A DNA stretch of 64,000 nt from Cycas panzhihuaensis (GCA_023213395.1 CM041465.1:183651741-183715740), one strand, 5' to 3'. Counted from the first letter of the stretch, positions 21,762-35,000 are shown. The notes: generated from the sequence alone by a model not told the origin. Numbers and translations: made by a program.

Positions 21762-24411
21762 TGTTAGAGGAATAATGTTCTATCTTTTGTATGTATTATG
21801 ATATTCTAAACTTAACTTGAGAGTTATGTGTCCAACCCCTCTTTAAGATATTGTTGACACTTGGCCTACATGCACTGGCCTTCCTATGTACACATTATGT
21901 ATTTATCCAAGAGTTTTTCTCTCTCATTAATGAATTGAAGTATTGTCTTCATCAATCATTTGTTGTCTTGACATGGTATCAAAGCAGGCTTACTAAATTA
22001 AGCCTGATAGAAGATAGATTCAAAATTTTGAACGATTTCATCTGAGGAAAGTGTTAGAAAGGATTTGTAGAAGAAAAGGATGCTATTCGACTTCATTAAT
22101 TTACTGTATGGACCTATATGGACAAAGAAATTTTGAAGTAATCAAAAGTTAATGAAATTTGGTGGGTAGATTCGTCTTGTTGAGGAGATCAAACTATTCC
22201 AAAGCCATGAATTCAAATTCTTCCTCGTTAAGTGGGAAATTATAGATTTCAAGGGATGACCATTTAAAGCTTCAATCTCTTTTTTTCTTAGATTTCTCTA
22301 GCATTTCGAGTAAAATCTATCTTAATCCCTTCAATCAAGTAATAGCTTTGATTTGGATGTGAGTTTGTTGAATTTTGTTGGAAATTTGAGGAGTTTCAAG
22401 CATTTTTTCCTGAAAAACCCTATCTGGCTATACCACTTTTGGGCTAATTTCTGAAAACTTTAGAAGGTTTTTTAAAGAATTTTTTGCAAATTTAAGAAGG
22501 GCATAATCTTAGCTTTCTTTTGAGACCACATTTTTTTTCAAATCCATATAGTTGCATTTTTTTTTTCCTGTACAAATCCATACAGTTGTACGACTATATG
22601 ACCTAAACATTGTTTTACACTTTTGCTTGAAAATTCATCATCTATAATAAATCAACTCAAAATGGCTTTAGTTTTTTCACTTGGGGAGTCTAATAAACTT
22701 ACAGGTAGAACTATAACATATGGAAACTAAAAATGCAAGGGCTTTTAATGGCAAAAAATACATGGGATATAGTCATAGGGAAAGAAGCTAAACCCATTGA
22801 CATAATGAATATAATTAGCTAGAAAGAAAGAAACAAAATTGCATTGGCTGCAGTTATGTTATCTGTGGGGGACCCCCTGTTAAACCACATAAGCACAACC
22901 ACTAATTCCTATAGGCTTGGAGAATTTTAGCCTCACTTTACAACCAAAAAAATGAAGCTCAAATAATATCTCTTCAAGAGCAACTATATAGGGTTCATCT
23001 CAAAGAAGTAGAAAGTGTCTTAAATTTCATAACTAAGCCTCTATAAGAGAGACCATAATTGATTCCATGCTTGTCCACTTAACAATTAATAAATTGCCAA
23101 AATCATTTAAAACCATGGTAAACACACTTACCATAGGAGGGCATACAACCAATATGTCCTCTGACATTTTGATAAGGTACATGTTGCAACAAGAACAAAG
23201 GAATAAAAGATATGAAGAGGAAACTGACATTGAAGAAGCCTCTCTCTCAAAACTGAGCTTGGAGAACAGGGGACAATCCAGAAGTACAGTGAGAGGACAT
23301 AGCAAATCTACTAAAGGGTGGACTACGATTACAGCGAGATCCACCTGGTCTCCTTAAGGATAAGGAAGAACCCCATGGATGTTAGAAGAAAGAGGCAGAT
23401 CTTCATTTAGAGAATCTACAGCATGTTTCCACTGTGGAAGGTATGGACATCTTGCTAGTGATTGTAAAATGCATAATTTGCCAAACCGTTACTATTGTGG
23501 GAGAACAGGACACTCTTCCAATCGTTGTTCACAAAAGCAGACTGACAATTAGAGAGGGAAGAGAGTAGAAGGAAATTGTAGCCATGAACAGGTAGAAGAT
23601 GAAAATGAAAAAACTGCCTTTATCACTACCATGTCCATGTGCACCTGCAAAAATAAAGACAGATACATAGACTCTAGAGCATCCAATTATATGACTGGGA
23701 GAAGAGATTGGTTTGAGATGTTGAGATCGTACTTCATCAACAAAACTGTTGAGCTCAGTAATGGCTTTCTTTTACAAATTAAAGGGAAAGGAATAATTGT
23801 TGTCTCAATCAATGATAAAATTTAAAAAATTGGTGAAGTTCTTTATATTCCAGGTCTAAAAGAAACCTTTTGTTTGTATCCTAGTTAAGAAAAAAAAGGA
23901 CTTAGGGTTATCTTTAATGAAGATGGAAATTGTCACATCCGTGACATGAAAAATAATGGGATTATAATTGCAGAAGGAGTCAAAATTGACAATCTCTATA
24001 AACTAAATTCCACTCTTGTTCTACCTGCTTCATCTATAAAATCTCTTCTTGTTAACAACTCTATTAATGAAATTTGGCATTCTAAGTATGGATATATTGC
24101 AAACACACAATTAGAATTATTAAAATTTTATAATATGATGATTGGTCTTCTTGAAATGTCTTTTGACTCTTTTACATACAAAAGTTGTATGATTGGCAAA
24201 CAACATTGAGCTCCTTTACAGAAGAGCATATGGAGATCACATAAAAAGTTAGAATTAGTCCATACTAATTTATGTGGTCCAATGACACCAAATTCAATAA
24301 ATGGGGCAAGGTATTTTCTTATCTTCATTGATGATTTTTCCAGAAGAACTTGAGAAGTTTTAGATTACTTCAAAGAATTTAAAGCACAGATTGAATGGGA
24401 GAGTGAATGCA
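21762..24411 (+). mobile_element. Ty1/copia element Z1, 5' part
   Basis: LTR 21762-21973 (TGTTAGAGG to CTTGACA), primer site TGGTATCAAAGCAGG from 21974, a leader of about 690 bp, then gag, protease and the start of integrase. It stops abruptly near 24411, joined to the middle of the X1 leader. Internal sequence is of the same family as Z2 (for example QEQRNKRYEEE against QEQRNQRYEED), but the LTRs differ. Confidence 0.8.
22662..24411 (+). pseudogene. Z1 gag, protease and integrase start
   Basis: From the ATG at 22662: a gag frame with several stops, readable near 23067-23260 (NKLPKSFKTMVNTL), then two CCHC knuckles (CFHCGRYGHLASDC at about 23426-23467 and a second beginning YCGRTGHSSNRC, first Cys not in place). 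The protease loop reads DSRAS (about 23669) instead of DSGAS, losing the catalytic Gly. The pre-integrase HxxxH...CxxC region (about 24076-24207) precedes VHTNLCGP and IFIDDFSR of the integrase core. Reverse transcriptase is missing. Confidence 0.8.
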
Positions 24412-24626
24412 ATTTCCAAAAACACTAATAAAAAATCAGTTTTTAGTGTGTGTTAGGACTATTTTAAAGTCCTAAAGTTTCTTGATGTGCTTAAATATCT
24501 TGTAAAATTCCTTATTTTTTAAGCACCAAGGAAGTAAGTCTAAAAAGCACTACAAGTAAGTAGTTTTTTCATTATTTCAACATTATACTTGGAAACATTT
24601 TTTCAAGTTCAAAGCAAGTAGTTTAT

Positions 24627-25095
24627 TGATAGAAGAATTAATGATTGAATTCATTAATTCATTGATGATTTATTGTGTCATATTTTTATAATGTTTGTAT
24701 ATGATTTATATTGAGGGCTTCATTGTCATAAATGGGTTAAGTCACAACTTAATGTTGCAAGCCTAGGTGTGTGGGGGTACTTTAGCTCTCAATATCAAAT
24801 AATGTAAAGGTAATTTAATCATGCAAGGTGTCAACTGTCACCTTGCATGATCTTATGTTTAATATTCCTTATGTTTATTGTAACTGCCTCTTTTGTTGCA
24901 TATGCGAGGCCTTTTGTATGTAATGTATTTTTGATATGAGAGATTAATGCGAGTCATATTATTGGAGCCTATGAGCAATTCATCGCTTCCTCCTTTTTTT
25001 GAATGTCTATTGAATGAATGTTATGTTGAATATATTGCATGAATGAGTGAGTTTTGAACTTCGGTCTAAACCAGGCTTGATCCCTCACCCTTTCA
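24627..25095 (+). repeat. Element O 5' LTR
   Basis: Starts TGATAGAAGAATTAATG and ends CCCTCACCCTTTCA, 2 bp before the primer site TGGTATCAGAGC (25098-25109). Target duplication TTTAT precedes it. Confidence 0.9.
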
Positions 25096-25110
25096 CTTGG
25101 TATCAGAGCA

Positions 25111-25539
25111 GCTTTTAGCCTGCCTTCAGAGCCAAGTTTCCAGCATGCTTTCATAACTTCCTTCATTGCAATAGCTGTCATACTCATTAAGTCATAAAGT
25201 CTTCCAAGTTAAAATATGTGCAGAAATTGACTTTAATGTTGTTGGAGGAGGTCATTTGTGATGCATTTGTCTAAGTCCCAATTAAGTATATCTTTGGCAC
25301 GTGCTACCATTTCTTTATGAAGTTAGTTTTTGCTGTGTGAGCCATATTGGCACTACACAAATCATTCTTTCATTGGGTAAATACATGGTGCTACTTGCTA
25401 TTTGGCATTTCTTCCATTCATGCCTTTTTTCCTGCGTAATAATCGTCCTTTTTGTAAGCTTCACACTTTTGTTGAATCTCTATGACCTCCATTAAATCTC
25501 CACGGCTCCATCACCCATTTGCGTAAGCTGCTTCAGCTT
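25111..25539 (+). other. Element O leader, left part
   Basis: Non-coding leader between the O primer site and the Z2 insertion. It continues at 30812. No reading frame or motif of note. Confidence 0.6.
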
Positions 25540-25741
25540 TGTAAAAGGTAATGTTTTAACTTAGATCATAATATTTAATGTAAGGGTCTTGTACCTCTTC
25601 CCCCTTCTCTCTTAATTTGACAAGTGGCATCATGCCGTTGAGCGGTTGCCATTTGTACCTACCTTGTACTTGTATATATATGTAATGGATCATCAATAAG
25701 AGATATAGAGTGAATTCATTCTTCATCGAAGATTTGTTACA
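25540..25741 (+). repeat. Z2 5' LTR (202 bp)
   Basis: TGTAAAAGGTAATG to GATTTGTTACA, with TGTATATATATG as the likely TATA region; directly followed by the primer site. Confidence 0.95.
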
Positions 25742-25893
25742 TGGTATCAGAGCAGGCTCTTAGGTCCTCCTGCTTGTGAGAAAACAAATCAGGGCTTCAT
25801 TTAACGAAAAGAGGAAGATTGAAGACAAATTATTGACAAAGGATCCAGTCACTTGAAGATAAATTTGTCCAGACTAATTCGAAAGAGATTCAT

Positions 25894-26424
25894 ATTGATT
25901 TGTACGGACCTGTACGGACCTGTATAGACTGGTACGGACGTCAAAAATCGATGTTTTCATAATTGGACAAAACTCACCCAGATTTTAGATTAGGGGCTCC
26001 TCTGCATTTTTCCCTTCTGCATCGACATCGTTTGAAGCCATTTTGACCACGTTTTAGGCAGATTTCAGGGTGCGCGGGTTTGGAGCCTTCTTTCAATCTT
26101 TTTTCTCAAAAACCTCATCGAAATCTCTGGTACAAAGTGTCTAAACTCTTCCTTATCAGTAGACGAAGATTTTGAGTGGTCTATTGCAAGAATTTACATC
26201 AATTTTTCTACATTTTTTCTCAAAAATCTTAGAAACCCTTGGGCGCGGGTTTGAATCCTTTTGGAGTCGTTTCTCTCAGATTTGAAGGCTGATCAGAAAA
26301 CTAATAGTAGTTTGGGATACCCATTTGAGAGACCTTTCTTTTGAGACCACTTTCGTGTCCATCTGTACAGTTTGAGTTCCGTACAAAAATCCGTACTATA
26401 GACCATACAGTAGTCCGTACAGTC
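25894..26424 (+). promoter_or_regulatory. GTAC-rich leader segment of Z2
   Basis: Eight GTAC cores occur in about 530 bp, several in CCGTAC or GTACGG context: three at 25901-25935 (TGTACGGACC twice in tandem), one near 26130, and four at 26363-26420 including TCCGTACAA. GTAC is the core bound by plant SBP/SPL proteins, and TnCGTACAA is their known preferred site. Z1 keeps decayed versions at the same place (near 22105 and 22570). Regulatory function is inference. Confidence 0.4.
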
Positions 26425-26462
26425 CTTTAAACCTAGTTTTTTGCATTTATTTAATTGTTTCA

Positions 26463-27452
26463 ATGGCCTCCTCTGCTGGTTCGTTGCTTGAAAATGATAA
26501 ACTCATAGAAATGAATTTCAACATTTGGAAAATTAAAATTGAAAGGTTGTTGAGAGCAAAACACACCAGGAAAATCACTAATGGGGATGAAAAACAACCT
26601 ACTGATGCAACAACCTTGACTAGTTGGGAGGAGAGAAATAATGTCATTGCTTCGTTTAAACTCTCAATTTCTGCCTCATTGTTAGTCTATGTGGATGGCT
26701 TGGAAAATGCAAATGAAATTTGGCAAATTATGACTTTAATGTTTAGCAGAAAAAATGAAGCAAGAATTGTGGCATTAAGAGAGGAGCTCTATAAATTAAA
26801 AATGAGAGGTCAAACTATATCAGAGTTTTTAACCAAGTTAACTAGCATCAAAACAACCCTTCTCATAGCAGGAGACAAATTAACAGACATAGAATTGATA
26901 CACCTGGTGCTTAACAAACTTCCGAAGTCTTTCGATAACATGGTAAATATGTTGACCGGAGGAGGACATATAGCCACAATGTCATTTGATGCTTTGACAG
27001 GGCATATGTATAGTCAAGAACAAAGAAATCAAAGATATGAAGAAGATTCAGAAATTGAAGAAGCCCTTTTTCTAAACTTCAGTTAGGAGGCAGAGGAAGA
27101 TGACAGCTTAATTTTAGATCAAGAGGAAGAACACGAAAGCGTGACCAGGCGTTGGACAGAAGGAAGAGGACGAGGAAGAATGACGAGCAATCCGCCTCGA
27201 AATGCCAGAGTATGTTTTAATTGTGGAAAACCAGGCCACTTTTCGAGTAATTGTAGAGCTTTTGATGTTTGTTATCACTGTGGACAAACAGGTCACTACC
27301 CCTATCAATGCTACCAGAGACGTGCAGAATCACAGAAAGGGAAACAACAAGTATTCGGAAATTATAGCAAAGGAAAGGACACAATAGAAGAAGAAGTTGA
27401 AACTGCTTTCATTGCAGCTTTGGCAGCTAGTGCAAGTGCAACAGAAAACTAG
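26463..27452 (+). pseudogene. Z2 gag with two CCHC zinc knuckles
   Basis: Starts at ATG 26463 (MASSAGSL) and runs 207 codons to a TAG at 27084-27086, then continues in the same frame to a second TAG at about 27450. The first part is the copia gag fold: FNIWKIKIERLL, YVDGLENANEIWQIM, NKLPKSFDNMVNML. The second holds an Arg/Gly-rich stretch and two perfect knuckles, CFNCGKPGHFSSNC (about 27214-27255) and CYHCGQTGHYPYQC (about 27271-27312). Gag forms the particle and binds RNA. The second TAG sits where Trp usually precedes the protease loop. Confidence 0.85.
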
Positions 27453-30400
27453 TATACAGACTCAGGCGCCTCACATCATATGACAAAGGTCAAAGAATGG
27501 TTTGAAATCATCAAATCTTATGAGTGCAATACATTTGTTGAGCTAGGAGACAATTTTCCCTAACACATAAAGGGAATAGGACAAATTGCCATACTCATTG
27601 ATGGAAAAGTTCAACGTATAGGCAATGTCTTCTTTGTTCCCGAAATCAAAAAGAATCTCGTCAATATCACAATTGAGTGATGAAAAGTTAAGAACGATAT
27701 TTGATTAACATGGATACTGTTATATCCTTGATATGAAAAGGAATGGGACAGTGATAGCTAAAGGAAAAAAATGCAATAGGCTATACAAACTTCTTTCAAC
27801 TCCTGTAATGCCTGATAAAGGCCCCACCAAAATGATCTCTGATGTAAAAACTCTTGCTATAAACAACACTGATAATAATGAAATTTGGCATTTGGAGTAT
27901 GGTCATATCTCTCATGATAAGTTAGAAAGATTAAGGAAATATAACATGGTAAATGGCCTGCCAGATATTTCATTTAATCACTTTGTATGTAAAAGTTGCA
28001 TGATGTGAAAACAACACAGAACTCCGTTTTCAAAAAGCACATGGCGCGCACAGCACAGATTGGAATTAATACGCATTGATTTGTGTGGTTCATTCACGTC
28101 GGTCTCAACAAATGGATCAAGGTATTTCTTGACCTTTATTAATGATTTTTCCAGAAAAACCTGAGTGTATTTTTTGTCTAGTAAATCAGAAACGTTTGAA
28201 TACTCGAAAGAATTTAAAGCTGCAAGTGTGTTGGAAAGCGGTCAAAGAATTAAATATGTCCGCTCGGATAGAAGTGGAGAATTTATGTCCAATGATTTCC
28301 TTCACTTTTGCAAAATACATGGAGTTCAAAAACAGTTCACAACTCCCTATACACCTCAATCCAATGGGGTTGCAGAAAGAATGAACAGGACAATTATAGA
28401 AATGGCTCGTTGCATGTTAAATAATAGAGATTTAGCAAAGAAATATCGGGCAGAAGCTGTACATACAACTGTGTATTTGATCAATAGAAGCCCTACTCAG
28501 TCCCTATACAACATAACGGCAGAAGAAGCCTGTACATGACACAAACCTAATGTAAGCCATTTGAAAATCTTTGGCTGCAAGGCTTATGTTCATATTCCAG
28601 ATAAGAAAAGAGCCAAATTAGACAATAAAAGCATAGAATGCATAATGGTTGGATACATCAACCATTCAAAGGCTTACAGATGCATAGATCTAAAAACAGA
28701 TAAACTTTATGTCAGCAGGGATGTAGTTTTTGATGAGAAAAAGGAAAATGTTGATACGGTTGTACAAATTGATGAAGACAATCTGAATAAATATCCTGAC
28801 CAGTTGGAAGACAAGTCAGATATAACTTCGGAAAGAATTGAGACTGAGGATGATTCTTTAGAAAATAGCCTTCTAAATAAGCAACTAACTAGTAGTTGCA
28901 ACCTCCAATCAGATAGCAGCTCTAACTCCAGAGACGAAGAAGATAAATCATTACAAGAATGCACCTCAAAAAGAGTACCAAGGTGGTATCTCAAAACTCT
29001 TTAAGAAACAAATGGAGAGATTTTTGAACATCGAACAAGATCACAACAACCCCAGGCATTGATTTATTCCGTTGAACCAAATTCTTGTAAAGAAGCAAGT
29101 AGCTCTCAAATTAGAGAGTGGCGATGGATGCTGAAATTGAAAGCTATACAAAGGAACAAAACATGGGACTTAGTCCCAATTCCTGAAGATAAACCCATTG
29201 TAAATTGCAAATGGGTATATAAAATAAAAGAGAAGCCAAATGGAGAAGTAGAGAAATACAAGGCCAGACTGGTAGCAAAAGGCTACACACAGACAACAAG
29301 AATCGACTACGAAGAAACATTCTCACCGGTAGCAAAATTGAACACGAAGAACAAAGTGATTGCTCTTGTGCTCAAAAGGTTGGGAAATTTATCAAATGGA
29401 CGTCAAAAGTGCATTCCTGAATGGAGACCTACAAGAAGAGGTGTACATGCATCAACCAGAAGGATACATTAAGCCAGGACAAGAAAATATAGTTTGCAAA
29501 TTAAAGAAGGCATTGTATGGACTTAAACAAGCACTGAGAGCCTAGTATGCTAAATTGGATTCATACTTAACCGAAAATGGTTTCCATCGATGTGAATCAG
29601 ATCATAGTTTGTATGTAAAAGGTAATTCAAGATCAATCTCCATTGTTGTAGTATATGTGGATGACATGCTGATTATTAGAGATGACAAAAATTCAATAGC
29701 ATTCATTAAAAGCAAGTTTGAAAAGGTCTTTAAAATGACAAATTTAGGAATGCTGCATTATTAACTTGGAATAGAAATAGGACAAAACAATTCTTCTATT
29801 ACTCTTTCACAAGCAAGGTATATCAAGAACTTGCTAAACAAGTTTAGAATGGAAAGTTGTAATATTGTCAGCACACCAATGGAAACAGAGTTAGTATTAA
29901 ATACAGAATAGGAAACAACTTCAGTCGACGCAACTCAATACAGACAATTGCTTGGAAGCTTGATCTATCTCACAGCCACATGACCAGATATTTCATATGC
30001 TGTAGGATTAATTTCTAGATTCATGGAAAATCCCAAAATTCCACATTGGAATGCTGCAAAAAAGATCTTGTAATATTTAAATGGAACCATGGACCTTGGC
30101 TTGAAATATGATAAAGAAAACAATACACAATTGACAGGTTTTTGTGATTCAAACTGGGCTGGAGACAAAACAGATAGAAAGTCAACATCAGGATATTGCT
30201 TCTTCCTCGGAAAATCCTTGATCTCCTGGAGCAGTAAAAAGCAATCTACGGTTGCATTGTCTTCAATGTATGTAATATAAGTCAACAGTCAATGTAGCAT
30301 GCGAAGGAATATGGATTAGACAACTCCTGAAGGAACTAGGAGAAGAGCAAACAATGTCTACTCGAATATTTTGTGATAACCAAAGCACCATAAAAATGGC

Positions 30401-30590
30401 AAAAAATCCTATATTACATGCTAGAACAAAGAACATAGAGGTACATCATCATTTTATTAGGGAAAAAGTACAGAATAGGGAAATTGAACTCCAACATTGT
30501 CCATCAGAGGATCAAACTGCCGATGTACTTACTAAATCTCTGGGAAGAGAGAAATTCATTATCTTCAGAAATCTATTAGGACTAAGATAG
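27453..30590 (+). pseudogene. Z2 pol: protease, integrase, reverse transcriptase, RNase H
   Basis: Protease loop DSGASHHM at about 27463 is intact. The pre-integrase region (HLEYGHISH...CKSC, 27892-28005) leads to integrase with its D, D and E positions in RIDLCG, YVRSDRSGEF and NGVAERMNRT (to about 28395). Reverse transcriptase motifs run from NCKWVYKIKEK (about 29200) through [17 protein letters not shown] to YVDDMLII (about 29655-29678). RNase H has CDSNWAGDKTDRKSTSGYCF and ends with the complete tail HHHFIREKV (about 30447) to 30590. Stops and at least two frame shifts (near 27680 and 29380) disable it. Confidence 0.85.
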
Positions 30591-30609
30591 GTAAAACATT
30601 AAGAGGGGG

Positions 30610-30811
30610 TGTAAAAGGTAATGTTTTACCTTAGATCATAATATTTAATGTAAGGGTCTTGTACCTCTTCCCCCTTCTCTCTTAATTTGACAAGTGGCAT
30701 CATGCCGTTGAGCGGTTGCCATTTGTACCTACCTTGTACTTGTATATATATGTAATGGATCATCAATAAGAGATATAGAGTGAATTCATTCTTCATCAAA
30801 GATTTGTTACA
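30610..30811 (+). repeat. Z2 3' LTR (202 bp)
   Basis: Same length as the 5' LTR and differs at two sites (an A/C near its start and a G/A near its end). Confidence 0.95.
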
Positions 30812-32067
30812 ACCTCCAACGATCGTTTACATTTCCATAGTTGTCGCTTGTTTGATTTGTGTGGCTGATTCATTTCGCTGCAATTTTCTCCTCATGAGGA
30901 CTGTTCTCTACGTGTTCCTTGTGTGATCGCTAAATGGGTTGGGTTAAATGATCTCTATGTGAAACCAAAGCTGCATCTCTTTTCTATGCCTCCATTGCAT
31001 GATCCAAAGTGATATCGATTAGGGTTTAGATGAGAACAAAGGCTGCAACATCTTACCTACCAATAGAGGATCGAACAAAGGTTGCAACTTTTTTTTTTTT
31101 GTGAATTTGATCAATTGAACGACAAATTGGGATTTGGGTGAATTTGTTCATTTTATCTCATTGCATATTATTGTCTGTCTGACGAAACTATGGTGAATGA
31201 CCACTCAAACTAATCTTGGCAGCATCATCCCTTCACTAGAGTAATCAGACTGAGATTCTGTAGCCCCAATAGAGAGATCTGACCCTCTGTATCCAAACTA
31301 TTTCGTCATTTTTTTGAAATCCCACCATTTATTTTTTATTTTTTATAAAATTGAAAAGCTTTGAGTTATTTAAATTAGTATATTCAAAGAATATTCCATT
31401 TTTAATAAAGGTCCCTAACCTAAAGTTTGCTATTTTATTGTTTTTTAAGCTTTTTAGTCCTGTTTTCTAATATGTTTTAGGTAGTTTTTTAGTTTTTTAA
31501 AGTTTTTTTTTTGTTTTTTTGTTTTTACTACTTAAAATTTTAAATTTTAATCACAAAATCCTTTAAAAACGTTTTAAAATATTAAAAAGATAATAATTGA
31601 ATTGAACCGCCCTTATACCAACCTTGAAAGAGGAACGGTTTGGACCTTTAAAGTTACCATTTCGCACACGCTAGTGGTTTTTCTGAAATGCTGCAGATAT
31701 TAGAGAAGCCCATTAGCTATCAAGTGTATTAAGTGGCGGGCTAAGGTGTTATACCCCAAAACCTGAGACTAGGTTAAACCCGAAGGGGGTGAGCGCCTCG
31801 ATTGTTAAGTGTGCCCTTAGACAAGGATCAGTCGTTCAGGTTGTAAATCCGGTGCAAGTGGGTCAACGATGTCAGGGGGGGGCCAAGCCTTCTGTAATGG
31901 CAACATACCTTCTGATATATTGAGTCCCCGAGCTATCACTTGTGCGCAGGTACGCCATCAAACAAAACTGTCTTAACTACCAAAGGTTATTAGGATTGGA
32001 GACACTGAGATATAGATCTTAGATTAGCATACTGTTTTAGGTAGACATGACATATATATTAGACACC
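30812..32067 (+). other. Element O leader, right part
   Basis: Resumes the O leader after Z2. T-rich tracts at 31290-31570 are followed by a less AT-rich part (about 31610-31980) with GGTTAAACCCGAAGGGGG and a G-run near 31880, then AT-rich sequence before the gag ATG at 32068. No protein signature seen. Confidence 0.55.
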
Positions 32068-35000
32068 ATGGCACTTCAAATGATTGCAGCTAATACAATT
32101 AAACTTTCTGGCAGTGATAATTTCTTGGTTTAGAAGAAACAAGTCAAGAACATATTGATAATAAACAAACTTTAGCCTTATGTTTCTGGAAAAATTCCTA
32201 TGCCAATTCCCATTGAAGGCCCTAATGATCCTCAAAATCTCATTCCTCCTAATCCTGATGCTAGTTGACTTTCAAGAGTTTGATGAAGTTGCCCTTGTCT
32301 TTTTTACACCTGTCCTATGAAAATAATGTCGGCCAGAACACCAAAGTAGCCCCTACCTCTGTTGATGCTTGGAATATCATATGTGCACTCTATGAGAGGA
32401 AGGACAATGCTAGGGCAATGATGCTCAAAGCCCAAATTACCCCATTACATTTGCAAGATCTATAGTAGCTCATTTGTCCCAGATCAAAGTGATTAAGAAT
32501 CTGTTGATAGTAATGGGTTAGCCACCAGATGACAGTGACCTTGTATCTTGCATAGTCAATGTTTTTCCACTTGGATATAATTGTGTCATATCCAATCTAT
32601 CACATATAGATTGACTTGCCACTATTGACTTCAACACATTTGATGGTCTACTGCTCCAAGAAGAATGCATTCAAAACTGATCAGGGAATCCAAGTGCTTC
32701 TTCTATACCAGCATTTGCAAACCATCATAGAGGAAGACAACAACATCCATAACTGACACATCAATTTGGTTTAATGAATTTGAACCAACAACCATACCAA
32801 CAACCAAATTAGTAGCCTTAGCCTCAACCACCATACAATCCTCGAGTTGTTCGTCACTACTGTGGCAAACCTAGACATATAGCATTTGATTGCAGAAAAA
32901 AGAGAGTTGACCAACAACAACAGTTTCAAAACTACCCTTCTATGCAAGGTAATCAAAATCGTGGACTCGAAAATTACCAGGGACAACAAAGATAAAACTA
33001 GCCTAATTGTTAGGGACCGAGGAGACAAAATCAAAATGCACGTCAAAGGAACTAGCAAAATAAGAATCACAACCAGAGATAGAATCAAGGAGGCCATATG
33101 GTCAACTCTCAAAATCTCTTCTTTGTTGCTTTAACAACTCAACATTCTAATATATCTTGTTTGATCGATTTGGGTGCCTCTCGGCATATGACTAGTTTAG
33201 AAGAACTCCTCACTGATACAAGACCAATTTAAGATCAATGTATTACTTTTGGAGATGATGATGTCTTAGAGGTTGCCAAGATTGGCAATGTTTCTATCTC
33301 ATCAAAGAATTTAGATACTCCACATCATCTCAACAATGTTTTCTATGTACCTGGAATGACACACAATCTGTTATCTATTAGCCATATAAATAAACAAAAC
33401 TTTGATGTTTTGTTTAGCCATCTTGGAAAATGCCTCATTACATATCTGAATGGCAATCTAATTGCCTCAAGATATAAAGATCAGGGACTATACAAGCTTG
33501 ATGCTGTAACTTGACCTTTGATCCAATCACATGAATTTGGTTCTTATAGCAATGTAACTTCCACTTCTAATCCTTCTGCTTCAACTTCAAATTCAGATGA
33601 TTAATTTGTTTCAAATGCATTTGTTTCTTCTAGACTCTCAAAAGACCAGTAATGGCAGCAACACATAGGTCACTTGAACATGAACAACCTTCATTTGCTT
33701 TATAAATTGACTATGGTGTATGGTATACCGAATATAAAGCAAACTAAATGTATTTGTGAGCCTGTGTTGGGGGCAAACATTATCGGGCTTCATTTAGGTC
33801 AGATGGAAGAGTCTGGTGTGCCAAGGAACCTTTAGGCCTAGTACACTCAGATATCTGTGGGCTCATGTCACAAGCATCCTTTCGAGGCTGTCGTTATATC
33901 ATTACATTTATTGATGATTAGTATTGAAAAGTGTGGGTCTATTTTCTAGAGCAGAAATCATAAGCCTTTGATAAATTTAGAGAATTTAAGCATGCTGCTA
34001 AACTTGAATCTAGAAAGCCACTCAAAATCCTTCGTTGTAATAATAGAGTTAAATATACGTCAAATGAATTTGCCCAATTTTGTAAAGATAATGGCATCAA
34101 ATGGCAATTTTCTACCCCATACACACCTTAGCAAAATGGAGTTGCTGAGAGAATGATTTGGACCTTGGTTAGCAAAGGCAAAGCCATGCTTGCCACCAAG
34201 AATTTGGGACTTCAATTGTAGGCTGAAGCCCTTCATACAAGAGCTTATTTCACAAACAAAAGTCCAACCAAGGCAATATTGAACATTACTCCCAAGGAGG
34301 CCTAGTCAGCTCAAAAGCCCACAGTGTCACATTTGCATACAACATACATGCTCATATTAAAAGAACAAAGAAAAGAGTTGGATGATAAGAGCAGGAAATG
34401 TATCTTTATTGGTTATCAACTCGGTTGCAAAGCGTACAAACTATATGATTTTGCCACCAAGCAAATGTATACATCACGGGATGTTATTTTTTCAGAAGGG
34501 AACTGGGATTTGGATATCACATAAATCTCATTCTTTGATGATTAGTCTGAAAATGCATTTGTTGCTCCTCCTACTCCATAAATGTTCTTGCAGAACAAAT
34601 GCCTCATGCATACACATACACTCACGGTACATCGTCTGCACCACCTGCCTCTACATCTACATCTATACCAATCAATCCTTCAAAAGACATCCAAGATGAG
34701 GCTACTTCAAATGGTACATGCAGACAATCTCTTCTACTCCACCACCATATCAAGCAAAGAGGCACTTGAAATACAGGTCATCCACCAACTTCGCCTTAAT
34801 GGTGGAAGTATTGTCAGCTTTTGAACCGACCACTTTTGAGGAAGTTGTTGTAGATCAAAAGTGGCAAGCAGTTATGACTGATGAAATGGATTTTACTCTA
34901 CAAAATGATACATGGAAGCCAGTTGAACTGCCTGAAGGTAAAAAACCTATTGATTTTAGATGGATTTATATAACAAAATTTCATGTAGATGACACCATTC

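Larger units (their letters stand above)
25540..30811 (+). mobile_element. Ty1/copia element Z2, nearly full length
   Basis: Short LTRs of 202 bp (25540-25741 and 30610-30811) differ at only two positions that I can find, so this is the youngest insertion in the stack. Primer site TGGTATCAGAGCAGGC from 25742; purine tract AAGAGGGGG before 30610. Internal order gag, protease, integrase, reverse transcriptase, RNase H is complete but carries stops and a shift near 29380. The 5-bp flanks are AGCTT and ACCTC, so a normal target duplication is missing. Confidence 0.9.

Noticed and set aside
25098-25110. Primer-site sequences (also at 12425, 21974, 25742, 40679, 47891) as tRNA genes
   Set aside because: Only the short stretch complementary to a tRNA 3' end is present in each case; no cloverleaf surrounds it.
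34382-34699. 105-codon ORF in element O
   Set aside because: It is an off-frame reading of the O integrase C-terminal part and linker.
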